DNA of 64,000 nt from Pogonophryne albipinna (taxonomy: Eukaryota; Chordata; Actinopteri; Perciformes; Artedidraconidae), in NCBI GenBank assembly GCA_028583405.1, contig JAPTMU010000107.1:294678-358677 (forward strand). The letters are read 5' to 3'. This document shows positions 12,801-24,800 of this stretch, in pieces. A program made the translations under genes and the position numbers. The notes under the pieces were generated by a model that made no database searches, had not been told where the DNA came from, and was given only the letters and a program-made list of their open reading frames with translations. How positions within the stretch are numbered: the first letter of the stretch is position 1; every line of letters starts with the position of its first letter.

Positions 12801-15800
12801 ACACAAAGAAGTCTTCCAAAGAGTCCCCTCTCTCAGCTGGTCCTGACACTCAGTTCACAAACTGGCTCAAACTGTGATCAGGACCAGGCTGAGCCCACAA
12901 CTATTAGAGTCAACCAAATTAAAACAAAACCCACTGGGCTATATAAATAAACATTGATTGATTGAGTACACTGTGGCAGCCTACCTGAGCACGGTGACTG
13001 ATGTTAAACACAGCACAATTTGACGAAGTACAGACTGCGTGCTCACAGCCTGGCCATAGAAACAGGCAGGTAAAGAGAGAGACAGAGATTATTATTATTT
13101 TTTTTTTTTAAAACCACTTTTATTCACAAAGCAAATAACCAAACAGACACCACTGGAGGTCCCCACCCCTCTTAGTCAGCGGAGGCTGTAGAGCGCTCTC
13201 CACTCAGGCCTCTGAGCCTCCATCACTCGCTCCTGGAGTCTGCTCTGATTCAGCACCTTTGTCACCAAATAATAAATGTTTTGTTGGACATGGTGCTAAA
13301 CTTAAAATCAGTAAAATTGTCCAACTTTAACAAAAAACCCTCACAACTGAGATCAGGAAAACATTGCATCTCTGGAAAGAGTCATTGTCATTTGGAGACT
13401 TCAGTCCGTTACAGTGAGCAGCAATCAGCGCCAGCTCTGACTGGCTGAGCTGCTGCTTCCAGCTCTGACTGGCTGAGCTGCTGCTTCCAGCTCTGACTGG
13501 CTGAGCTGCTGCTTCCAGCTCTGATTGGCTCAGCTGCTGCTTCCAGCTCTGACTGGCTGAGCTGCTGTCTCCAGCTCTGACTGGCTGAGCTGCTGCTTCC
13601 AGCTCTGATTGGCTGAGCTGCTGTTTCCAGCTCTGACTGGCTGAGCTGCTGTCTCCAGCTCTGACTGGCTGAGCTGCTGCTTCCAGCTCTGACTGGCTGA
13701 GCTGCTGTCTCCAGCTCTGACTGGCTGAGCTGCTGCTTCCAGCTCTGACTGGCTGAGCTGCTGCTTCCAGCTCTGACTGGCTGAGCTGCTGCTTCCAGCT
13801 CTGACTGGCTGAGCTGCTGTTTCCAGCTCTGACTGGCTGAGCTGCTGTCTCCAGCTCTGCAGCAGGAGGCTGACCACCCGGACTGACCTGAGGCTCAGAC
13901 GTGAGGCCAGGCCTGCAGCGTTGTCCAGACGGGCGCCACACACCTCCACCACCTTGCCCAGCGTGAGGGTCCTCTCCTCACAGAGTCTCTGTTGTAGAGA
14001 AGGCCCTACTCCACACACAAACCGAGATCCACGGACCACCGGCTCTCTGAGGAGCCAGAACAGTGTGCCACAGCACTCTGGTCTCTCTTTTCTGAGTAGT
14101 CCCCACACCTTGAAGAGACCTCCATAGAACCCCGAGAGATTGTTCAGGCGTAATCCTTTCAGGTCCATTAGGAACAGCGACTCAGCCAGACCCAGCCCAC
14201 CACAGCGCTCCAATAAGGCCCGAGCTACGGGTCTCCAGACCAGGTCAGCAGGTCCAGTCAGGAACCTCTGGACGAACCGGAGCCTGAAGGCCGCCCCTCT
14301 GCTTGCCAGGTGAACCAGGCCATGTCCCCTCTCCTCCTTTGGCAGGAACAGGACGCTCTGAGGGACCCAGTGCATGCGGTCCCAGAAGAAGTCCACCATG
14401 AGAGCCTGCACCCTGGACAGCAGGTTTACGGGTGGGTCGGTGCATGCCAGCCGGTGAGCCAGCATGGAGGAAACGAGGTTGTTTAAAATAAGGATACGCC
14501 CTTTAAAAGAAAGTTTGGGAAGGATCCACTTCTTTAACCGGCCTTCCACTTTCTCTATAAGCCCGTCCCAGTTTTTCAAACAAAACGTGTCATCACCAAG
14601 ATAAATACCCAGGTACTTTAACCCTGCCCTACCAAGGCCCCTAGGTAACCTGTCTTGACTCCTCTCTGAGCTTCAAAAGGAGCACACAAACTACCGTTTA
14701 TCTTCAGTACACTCTCAATGTCCCCGTACAAGACCTGGATCTTGGCTATGAGACCAGAGCTGAACCCAAAAGCTTCCAGCGTCTGCCACAAGTACTGGTG
14801 CTCATCTCGGTCAAAAGCCTTTTCCTGGTCTAGAGAAATCAGACCAAGCTCACAGCCCAATGAACCGGAGAGGTCCAGAAAATCTGGAGTCAGAGTCACG
14901 TTGTCAGTTATCAACCTGCTGGGTACACAGTATGTCTGGTCTACGGTGAACGACATGCTCCATCACTTTCCTCAGCCTCGTCGCTAACACTTTGGAAAGC
15001 AGCTTGTAGTCGGTACAGAGTAGAGACACAGGACGCCAGTTCTTAATCTCCTGCAGGTCTCCTTTCTTAGGGAGGAGAGTGAGCACAGCTCTCCTGCAAC
15101 TCAGAGGCAACCTCCCGTTACTTAGACTGTCTCTGAGCACACTCAGCAGGTCGTCACCTATAACTGGCCAGAGAGCCTTATAGAAGTCTGCAGGCAGGCC
15201 GTCTATGCCAGGAGCCTTCCCACTCTGCATGCTCTGCAGGGCCTCCTGCAGCTCCTGGGCAGAGAGCTCCGCCTCCAGCTCAGCATGGTCCTCCTCAGGG
15301 ACGTTAGGAAGGCCCTCGTAGAACGACTGCGCCACCTCTGGCTCGGCCTGGAACTCTGTTCTGTAGAGCTCTTTGTAGAACTCCACAGCACACTGAGGAG
15401 GCGGACTCCTGAATAGGGTTGGGTATCGTTTGAATTTCCACGATTCTGATTCCGATTCCGATTCTACTTTTCGATTCCGGTTCTTAACGGTTCTCAATTC
15501 CGGTTCTTTGAGGGGCAGGGTAAAAAAAATGATACACGCTTCTTCCACCAAAAAAATTACATTTATTCGAGAAACTTTTACACAGGTTAGTTTACAGTAA
15601 TATTCACATGAATCAGTCTGTTTATATTCACTGCTATGTAACTGTAACCTGAACCACTGAAGCTACAACAGTCCAACTTTTAAAGAACAGTTCTTGTTGA
15701 GAAAAACAAGCAGATCTGCCTCTCAGGCAAACCTGGAAGAAATGTTTGAACATTTTAAAGCAAAATGCTTCAATCTGCTGCACTTTAAGCAGAATGACTA

Positions 15801-18800
15801 GAGACTAGATCTAGGGGGTACAACTCTATATACCCATATGAAAAAGATCGGTTTACATTTTAATAATTAAATAAGTATGTGAGCATAACCAATAACCCAT
15901 AGCCAATAACAAATTCATGTAACGTATTTTATTTTTGTTGTTCATTCAGATCTTATTTTACTATTTTATTTATGCATATGTTTTTATCTCTCCAGTTTAA
16001 AACGATATGTCTGGTTTACTGTCCTATAGTTTACATTGGAATGATTTCAAACCTGTTTTATCCCAATCATTATAAAGGAGTGCCTTGGAAATATGTGTTT
16101 ACATAAATTGTGATCAAAACGTTTGAGACCCACTGAGATAACTTAGACTAAAGTGAACTATCTAAACACTCAGAGTCCTTTACCTCACTGAGCTGTAGTT
16201 ATCAGCCTCAGTCTGACTGGAGAGGACTCTCCCTCCACATCATTGGAGAAACATCTTCTTCTTCCGTTAGAGCAGCTAGCACCAGATGCTAATAACAACA
16301 GCGCGTACCGGTGCACCCTCCCTTTCTCCCTCGCTCACTCCCACGCTCACTCGCACTTTGGCTGTGTGCCCATTTTCATCACTTGCAGCGCCCATCGTAC
16401 AGGGCAAATGAAACGTGTAACCGGGGTGAAAAGGTGTTACATTTACTTAATTATGAATGTTGTTACATCAAGGCCGAAAATTAGGATGAGCACCAACGGT
16501 CAAAACATTTGTTTTCCCTCCCAGAGCTGTCAGCGCAGCGCCTCCACAGATCTGGCGCCCTAGCGAACATGGTTACGCTGTAGGAAGTGTAGGTACAACG
16601 CTACATTTCCCGCCCCGCCGCAGTCATACAGTAGGCTACGGAGAGCGGCGAGAAACATTTCCTCAGGCATCGAAAAGCGGAACCGAAATTCACATTTCTA
16701 AATGATGCCGTTGGAATCGAAATGTTGGAACCGGTTCTCGGTACCCAACCCTACTCCTGAAGCAGCTGCCCAGCATTGGATCGAGTGCATCAGCCTCCTC
16801 TGACCATTCTTACGCTCCAGACCAAAGAACAAGTGAGAGGGAGCATCCATCTTCACGATGTTCTGAAACCGGGATCTGAGCAGAGCACCCTGAGCAGAAA
16901 ACCCCAGCAGGTAAGACAGAGCTGAGCTTTTACTTTTGAAAACTTCAACATGTTCTCGCTCTCCTGTGGAGTCTGCCAATCCCTGCAGCTCCACCACTTC
17001 TCTCTCCAGAGCTCTCAGAGATCTAGCCATGTCCTTTGTGACATTGAAAGTGTACTGCAGGCAAAGCTGCTTGATCGTCACTTTACCTACATCCCACCAC
17101 TGCTGAGAGAATTGTACTCACTCTTAGATAAACGGTAGTTTTCCCAAAATAATTTAAAAACATTTTTAAAATGGTTGTCGGCCAACAGAGAAGAATTAAA
17201 GTGCCAATACGCACTATTACACTTAACATGATTAATAAAAAGTGAGACTTGTACGAGGGAATGGTCAGAGATTCCCACTGGACTGATGGAGCAGCTTCTG
17301 CTCACATTAATGTGATGGTTAAAAACATAGACCCGATCCAGCCAGAGACAACAGGTTATCCCTAGAGTGCACCCACGTGTGCTGCCGCTGGCCCGGGTGG
17401 AAGTGCCTCCAAACATCACACAGCTCAAAGCTTTCTGTTAATCTTATTAAGGCACTCTTCGAGGCAGCATGCGGTTCCTGGTGGTTCCTATCCAGCACAG
17501 GGTCCTCTGTGCAGCGCGAGCGCGGACACCACGGGCGCGTCACCCACCCTCTCCGGGCAAGCGCGGATCAGGTGTCCTGCCGCTCCACAACCATAACATC
17601 TCAAAATGTCAGACGTAACATGGACAGTATACACAAAATCATCAATTTTAAACTTGAGAGCCAGATTAAGTTCCCCTTCATCCTTCTTCAGGACCATAAG
17701 CACCTGTCTCCTAAAAGACACAACGTGCTTGTAGGGTGAACAGATGTCCCGCTTTGCGCGGGACTGCACAGCATTTTCACGACTTTTGGTGCGTCCCGCA
17801 AATTGAGACATTTCATTTTGATTGGCTAAAACGCTTTTCTAAAATCAGATTTATCCAATGGCTGTTGAGAAAGCAGGGAAGGCTATCATCACGGGGGTGT
17901 GTTTGCTGTCAATCAAACTGTAACACACGCCGGGTGCTGGTCAAGTGTTAATCAATGAGAGTAACTCACTCACACTCACACACACACCACCCCCCGCTCT
18001 AGCACGGAGCTTGAACCGGAGTTGCGTTGGTGTGAATGAGGTATAACAAAGAGACATATGACCTGATGTATTTGAGTTTGACACCCCTGTCATAGATGAT
18101 ATCACTGTTGGGCTTACCTGAACAGGTGAGATTAATGATGTGGTTCGAGGAACTTGCTGTTGCACACTCCCTCAGATCAGATCCAGGCTGAGCACAGGCA
18201 GAGCTGATCCCCCACACAGGTCTCTTTGAGGACTCCTCTCTCTCTCCCACAGAAACAGCAGAGCCACAGTCGAGCTCTCTGCAGAAAACACCTGCTTCCT
18301 TCAGGGTCCAGAGAGAGGAAGGGTTAGAGACCAATGGTCTCCATTCTCCCTGAAGCTTCAGCTCCAGAGCTCCTGCACAGCGTCTCTCGCCTTCCACCAG
18401 TCTGACCGGCTCTGCAGAGAAACAAGAGAGAGATCAGAGAGAGAATAAAGAGAGTTTGATGAGAACAGAATGAACCAATCACAGCTCCTCTCTACCTGAG
18501 CAGGTGAGGCTAACAGCTGTGCCAGGTGAGCAGGTGTTTCTCTCTGAGGCTGAGCTACAGTCCAGGAGAGCAGACTCATGGCCTCCACACTGGAACTCTT
18601 TGGTCCCCATTGGAGCCTCCCCTTCTCCATAGAGCGCCCCCTGGAGGACTGAAGGAGCCCCACAGCCCAGCTGCCTGCAGACCACCTGAGCATCCTGCTG
18701 GTCAAAGTCAGCCTCACACACTGAGGACCAGGACGGGTTAGTCTGGTCAGACCTCACCTCCAGTCTGCCTGAGCACAGACCGGTCCCATTCACCAGCCTG

Positions 18801-21800
18801 ACAGAGTCTGCAGAGGACAGAAGATCAAACAGAGAGAGGTCAAAGACACAGAATAAAAGAGATTAAACTATATTTCAGATTCAAACTGGACTCAGTTCCA
18901 ACATGAGTTCATGATGAACAACAGAACACTTCTTGATATCAGCACAGACTGCAGGTACCCTCACATCTACATCTAATACCCTCTGATGCTGCGTTCACAC
19001 CGGACCTGCGAAGATCCGCATCGCTCTAGTTGCTCGAGGCGCGCCTCACACTTTGAAAACCGCTGATTTAAACTTTAACGGACATGTTGACCGGCGAAAA
19101 CAAATGTTAACGGAAACTCTGCCGCACGGTTCCCTCGTCCCTTGGATGAGGCGGAGAGGTGGGTGTTTTACATCTGCTGGTGGACTACCGGAGAGAATTA
19201 CAGCAGGAGAACACGCCGTCCACCGCGGAGAATAAACAGAAGGGCAACCATGTCAACCATGCTCCGGGGTCTTCTTCGCTGCTTTTGATGTATTTTGTGG
19301 CGGCAGCAGCGCCACTTACAGGCCTGGCATATGTACTCAACGTTTCCAGCATTGCCAGCGGTCGCGTGTGAACGGACACGTTAATGAATCGAATGCGTGT
19401 GAACGGAATACTTTTTTGAAAACGCATACGGTGCGTAAACGCAATCATTCCCGTGTAAATGGGGTCTGAATAGTAGAAAAGCGGCTGGCCCTGACAATGT
19501 CTCCCCCTCCACCCTGAAGCTCTGTGCTGATCAGCTGTCTCCTGTGTTTACTGACATCCTTAACACCTCACTGGAGACATGCCACGTCCCAGCATGCTTC
19601 AAAACCTCCACCATCATCCCGGCTGTGCTGCAGGACAAGCTCTCCCAGCTGCACGTGCCCGACTCCACCTGCAGGTGGATCACAGACTTCCTGTCTGACA
19701 GGAAGCAGCACGTGAGGCTGGGGAAACACGTCTCTGACCCCCGGACCATCAGCACCGGTTCCCCTCAAGGCTGCGTTCTTTCCCCTCTGCTCTTCTCCCT
19801 GTACACCAACAGCTGCACCTCCAGGCACCAGTCTGTCACGCTCCTGAAGTTCAGACGACACCACCCTCATCGGACTCTGGGGGGGGGGGGGGTCTGCCTA
19901 CAGGTGGGAGATGGTCACCTGGTGACCTGGTGTGGGGAAAACCACCTGGAGCTCAACGCTCTCAAGACAGTGGAGATGGTCGTGGACTTCACGAAGAACG
20001 CAGCCCCACCTGCACCCATCACTCTGTGTGGCCCCCCGTCACTCTGTGTGGCCCCCCGTCACTCTGTGTGACCCCCCGTCACTCTGTGTGGCCCCCCGTC
20101 ACTCTGTGTGGCCCCCGTCACTCTGTGTGACCCCCCGTCACTCTGTGTGGCCCCCCCGTCACTCTGTGTGGCCCCCGTCACTCTGTGTGACCCCCCGTCA
20201 CTCTGTGTGGCCCCCCCGTCACTCTGTGTTACTCCCCGTCACTCTGTGTGACCCCCCGTCACTCTGTGTGGCCCCCCCGTCACTCTGTGTTACTCCCCGT
20301 CACTCTGTGTGGCCCCCCCGTCACTCTGTGTGACCTCCCGTCACTCTGTGTGGCCCCCCCGTCACTCTGTGTTACTCCCCGTCACTCTGTGTGACCCCCC
20401 GTCACTCTGTGTGGCCCCCCCGTCACTCTGTGTTACTCCCCGTCACTCTGTGTGGCCCCCCCGTCACTCTGTGTGACCCCCCGTCACTCTGTGTGGCCCC
20501 CCCGTCACTCTGTGTTACTCCCCGTCACTCTGTGTGACTCCCCAGTAACTGCTGTGGAGTCTTTCCGCTTCCTGGGCACCATCATCGCCCAGGACCTCAA
20601 ATGGGAGCAGAACATCTGCTCCCTCATCAAAAGAAGCCGAGGATGTTCTTCCTGAAGAGACTCAACCTGCCAACGACGACGATGGTGAACTTCTACACCT
20701 CCATCATGGAGTCCTTCCTCACCTCCTCCATCCTCACCTCCTCCATCACCCTCTGACCCGCTGCAGCCACAGCCAAGGATAAGGGCCGGCTGCAGCGGGT
20801 CATCCGCTCTGCAGAGAAGGTGATCGGCTGCAGTCTGCCATCCCTCCACGACCCTGAGGCGGGAAGATAGAGGCCGACCCCTCCCCCCCTGGACACAAAC
20901 TGTTCACCCCCCTCCCCTCTGGCAGGAGGCTCCATCAGGACCAGAACCTCGCTCCTTCTGGACCAGAACCTCTCTCCATCGGGACCAGAACCTCTTCCAT
21001 CGGGACCAGAACCTCTCTCCATCAGGACCAGAACCTCTCTCCATCGGGACCAGAACCTCTCTCCATCAGGACCAGAACCTCTCTCCATCGGGACCAGAAC
21101 TTCAACCTCTCTCCATCAGGACCATAACCTCTCTCCATCGGGACCAGAACCTCTCTCCATCAGGACCAGAACCTCTCTCCATCGGGACCAGAACTTCAAC
21201 CTCTCTCCATCGGGACCAGAACCTCTCTCCATCGGGACCAAAACCTCTCTCCATCTGGACCAGAACCTCTCTCCATCGGGACCAGAACCTCTCTCCATCG
21301 GGACCAGAACCTCTCTCCATCAGGACCAGAACTTCAACCTCTCTCCATCGGGACCAGAACCTCTCTCCATCGAGACCAAAACCTCTCTCCATCTGGACCA
21401 GAACCTCTCTCCATCGGGACCAGAACCTCTCTCCATCTGGACCAGAACCTCTCTCCATCGGGACCAGAACCTCTCTCCATCAGGACCAGAACTTCAACCT
21501 CTCTCCATCGGGACCAGAACCTCTCTCCATCGAGACCAAAACCTCTCTCCATCTGGACCAGAACCTCTCTCCATCGGGACCAGAACCTCTCTCCATCGGG
21601 ACCAGAACCTCTCTCCATCGGGACCAGAACCTCTCCATCAGGACCAGAACCTCTCTCCATCGGGACCAGAACTTCAACCTCTCTCCATCGGGACCAGAAA
21701 CTCTCTCCATCGGGACCAAAACCTCTCTCCATCGGGACCAAAACCTCTCTCCATCGGGACCAGAACCTCTCTCCATCGGGACCAAAACCTCTCTCCATCT

Positions 21801-24800
21801 GGACCAGAACCTCTCTCCATCGGGACCAAAACCTCTCTCCATCTGGACCAGAACCTCTCTCCATCAGGACCAGAACCTCTCTCCATCGGGACCAAAACCT
21901 CTCTCCATCGGGACCAAAACCTCTCTCCATCAGGACCAGAACCTCTCTCCATCTGGACCATAACCTCTCTCCATCGGGACCAAAACCTCTCTCCATCTGG
22001 ACCAGAACCTCTCTCCATCGGGACCAAAACCTCTCTCCATCAGGACCAGAACCTCTCTCCATCGGGACCAGAACCTCTCTCCATCGGGACCAAAACCTCT
22101 CTCCATCTGGACCAGAACCTCTCTCCATCGGGACCAAAACCTCTCTCCATCTGGACCAGAACCTCTCTCCATCAGGACCAGAACCTCTCTCCATCGGGAC
22201 CAAAACCTCTCTCCATCAGGACCAGAACCTCTCTCCATCTGGACCAGAACCTCTCTCCATCGGGACCAAAACCTCTCTCCATCTGGACCAGAACCTCTCT
22301 CCATCGGGACCAAAACCTCTCTCCATCAGGACCAGAACCTCTCTCCATCTGGACCAGAACCTCTCTCCATCAGGACCAGAACCTCTCTCCATCGGGACCA
22401 AAACCTCTCTCCATCAGGACCAGAACCTCTCTCCATCTGGACCAGAACCTCTCTCCATCGGGACCAAAACCTCTCTCCATCAGGACCAGAACGTCTCTCC
22501 ATCTGGACCAGAACCTCTCTCCATCAGGACCAGAACCTCTCTCCATCGGGACCAAAACCTCTCTCCATCAGGACCAGAACCTCTCTCCATCTGGACCAGA
22601 ACCTCTCTCCATCGGGACCAAAACCTCTCTCCATCTGGACCAGAACCTCTCTCCATCGGGACCAAAACCTCTCTCCATCAGGACCAGAACCTCTCTCCAT
22701 CTGGACCAGAACCTCTCTCCATCAGGACCAGAACCTCTCTCCATCGGGACCAAAACCTCTCTCCATCAGGACCAGAACCTCTCTCCATCTGGACCAGAAC
22801 CTCTCTCCATCGGGACCAAAACCTCTCTCCATCAGGACCAGAACGTCTCTCCATCTGGACCAGAACCTCTCTCCATCAGGACCAGAACCTCTCTCCATCT
22901 GGACCAGAACCTCTCTCCATCAGGACCAGAACCTCTCGCCACCTGAACAGTTTCTTCCCCTCCGCTACCGGCCTCTTAAACAAGGCCCGCCCCCCCACTG
23001 ACACTTTACCTCTGCCACAACGTAGACTCTATGCATCACATGAATGCACACAATGTTCCCACTCCAAGATGCACATATGTCATATTTCTTGTTTCATATT
23101 TGATTTCCTATAATTCATTCATAGCATTCTATTTCCATGTAAATTACTGCTTTATTTTATTGCTATTTAACTGTATTTTATTACGGTGTCCTTAAATATT
23201 TTTTATTTGATATTACATTTCTTGTTTTATATTTTATGGATGCTCCATGACATCAAGTGAAATTCCTCGTATGTGTGAACCTACCTGGCAATAAACCTGA
23301 TCCTGAATACATGTGTTCACCTCAGTTAGCTTGATGTTCTGCTCACATTCTAATTTAAAACTATCATCGATGCCTTTCATATCTTTTTCTAAATCTTTGA
23401 GAAACATATCCATATTGTCTTCATTTTCATTATCAGTAGCATATCACCTTTGATCTTCACATGTTACCTTATTAATGTTAAGCTTGCATAGGGAAGATAG
23501 TTCAAAGTTTCTCTTTTCTAGATTAAAGAAGTATCTAGTGCAGGGGTACTCAAATACAAATCTTAAAGGTCCAAAAAAATGTTTTTCAATAAGACAAAGG
23601 TCCGTTCATTACGGTCATTTAAACCTTTAAACAATTGCAACATGATTCTTAACACGAGGTTGCAAAAACAAAAAGTCTCTGTATGCAGCAGTTTTCATTG
23701 TTATTGTGTCTGTGCTTGATCCCTCAGAGTCGCAGTGTAAGAGCTGCACAGTTATGAATAAAGGCAGCTGCACCCTCTTTCATTCAGCATTATTGCTTTA
23801 TGTCTTGCCCCCTTGTGTGTCCACTGAGGTTCGTCAGGCCCAACACATCTTCAACAAACTCCCCCTTTGCCTCATCATAAAAACGCACAAACACCAGCAA
23901 CTGAGCATTGTCAGTGGTGTCAGTGGACTCACCCACAGCTAAGGAAATGCACTGTGCATTTTATATTCCATCACAAAGCTGATTAATCAAATCACCAGCC
24001 AGTATTTATGTTCTTCTGGTTGCTGTGGAATCTGAGAGGGGGATTTGCTTGGTTTTACCTGTTATTTCCTCTTTGTGTTTGCCTTCAACATGGTCTCCAT
24101 CACTTCAGTCATGCATTCTTTATACTTCAGTTATGATCCAGTGGAAAGTCCTTACCTACTGGCCTAGTTCAATCAAAGTGGTTACTTTTTTTTGGCTGGG
24201 CAGTGTAGTTTTACACACCGTCTTATTTGACTTTCTCAGGACTTAAAACTGTTTCTTGGGGGCAGACCCCCACAAATAACAAAATATATTTACACACGTA
24301 AGGTCATCATCTTAACAGTTCTGTATGCTCATCCGTGAGCAGAGCATCAAGTCTACAGCTGAATGCGGCGATTGCTATCTTGTTCAGCAAAACGCCTCAC
24401 AAACTTATTAAGATCAAAGCTTTAGTGCGTTTTGATTCAATGCTGAGTACAGCCGCACAGTGGCGGTTCTAGACCAATTTGACTGGGGGGGCCACTGGGG
24501 GGCCAGTTATTTTCTGAGGGGGGCCCAATAAATGCAGGACGAAAAAGAGAACTAGACAGTATGAAGTAATTGCGCATAAGAAAACAATGCAATACAGTTA
24601 TTGGTATTGTTTCAGTACACTTATTTATTTCAGATAGATCTTATAGTTATTACTGTTAGCTTCATCTTAAAGAGCCTGTGACACGAGTTTCCCCCATCAT
24701 CCAAACCCATCAATTTGAGTAAATATTGTCCCCTTGAAAACCGTTACTGAACTGATTTTGGATATTTGTACTTTGATAACCATTAATCTGCCCTTCAATG

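Larger units (their letters stand above)
13094..17742 (-). pseudogene. Dead Tx1/L1-like LINE, interrupted by a hAT
   Basis: Non-LTR retrotransposon on the minus strand, 5' end near 17742 and poly(A) end (plus-strand T run) at about 13094-13110. In order: a CCHC zinc knuckle of ORF1 ([17 protein letters not shown], about 17540-17600), endonuclease C-terminal part with ISDHS (about 17255), linker and reverse transcriptase start with [13 protein letters not shown] (about 15210) and NWRPVSLL (about 15040), FDRDEHQ (about 14810), and the C-terminal domain from about 14579 down. The endonuclease N terminus is deleted, so ORF1 runs into the endonuclease. The YADD catalytic block is also deleted: the frame breaks after QRGV near 14660 and resumes at [10 protein letters not shown] 28-bp minisatellite has expanded in the C-terminal coding part. 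Confidence 0.8.
19473..23308 (+). pseudogene. L2/CR1-type LINE, dead, with two internal minisatellites
   Basis: Reverse transcriptase begins [21 protein letters not shown], loses about 100 residues between FKTSTIIP and [12 protein letters not shown] sequence (about 19620), then has [20 protein letters not shown] (about 19755). The catalytic FADD site is destroyed: near 19850 two bases are missing so the frame reads KFRRHHP. The 3' part (VESFRFLG at 20555, [18 protein letters not shown] at 20790, [17 protein letters not shown] at 22950) is followed by the characteristic tail aattcctcgtatgtgtgaac and caataaacctgatcctga ending near 23308. Confidence 0.88.

Noticed and set aside
14904..15551. Intact reverse transcriptase gene
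   Set aside because: The open stretch holds only the first RT blocks; the YADD block is deleted and a hAT interrupts the N-terminal side, so it is a pseudogene.
19030..19472. Possible further TIR element with ttgaaaacgc-type ends
   Set aside because: The two ends are only weakly inverted and no flanking duplication was visible.
20693..22753. Minus-strand '[16 protein letters not shown]' repeat proteins
   Set aside because: Frame-independent translation of the 22-bp array inside a dead L2 LINE.
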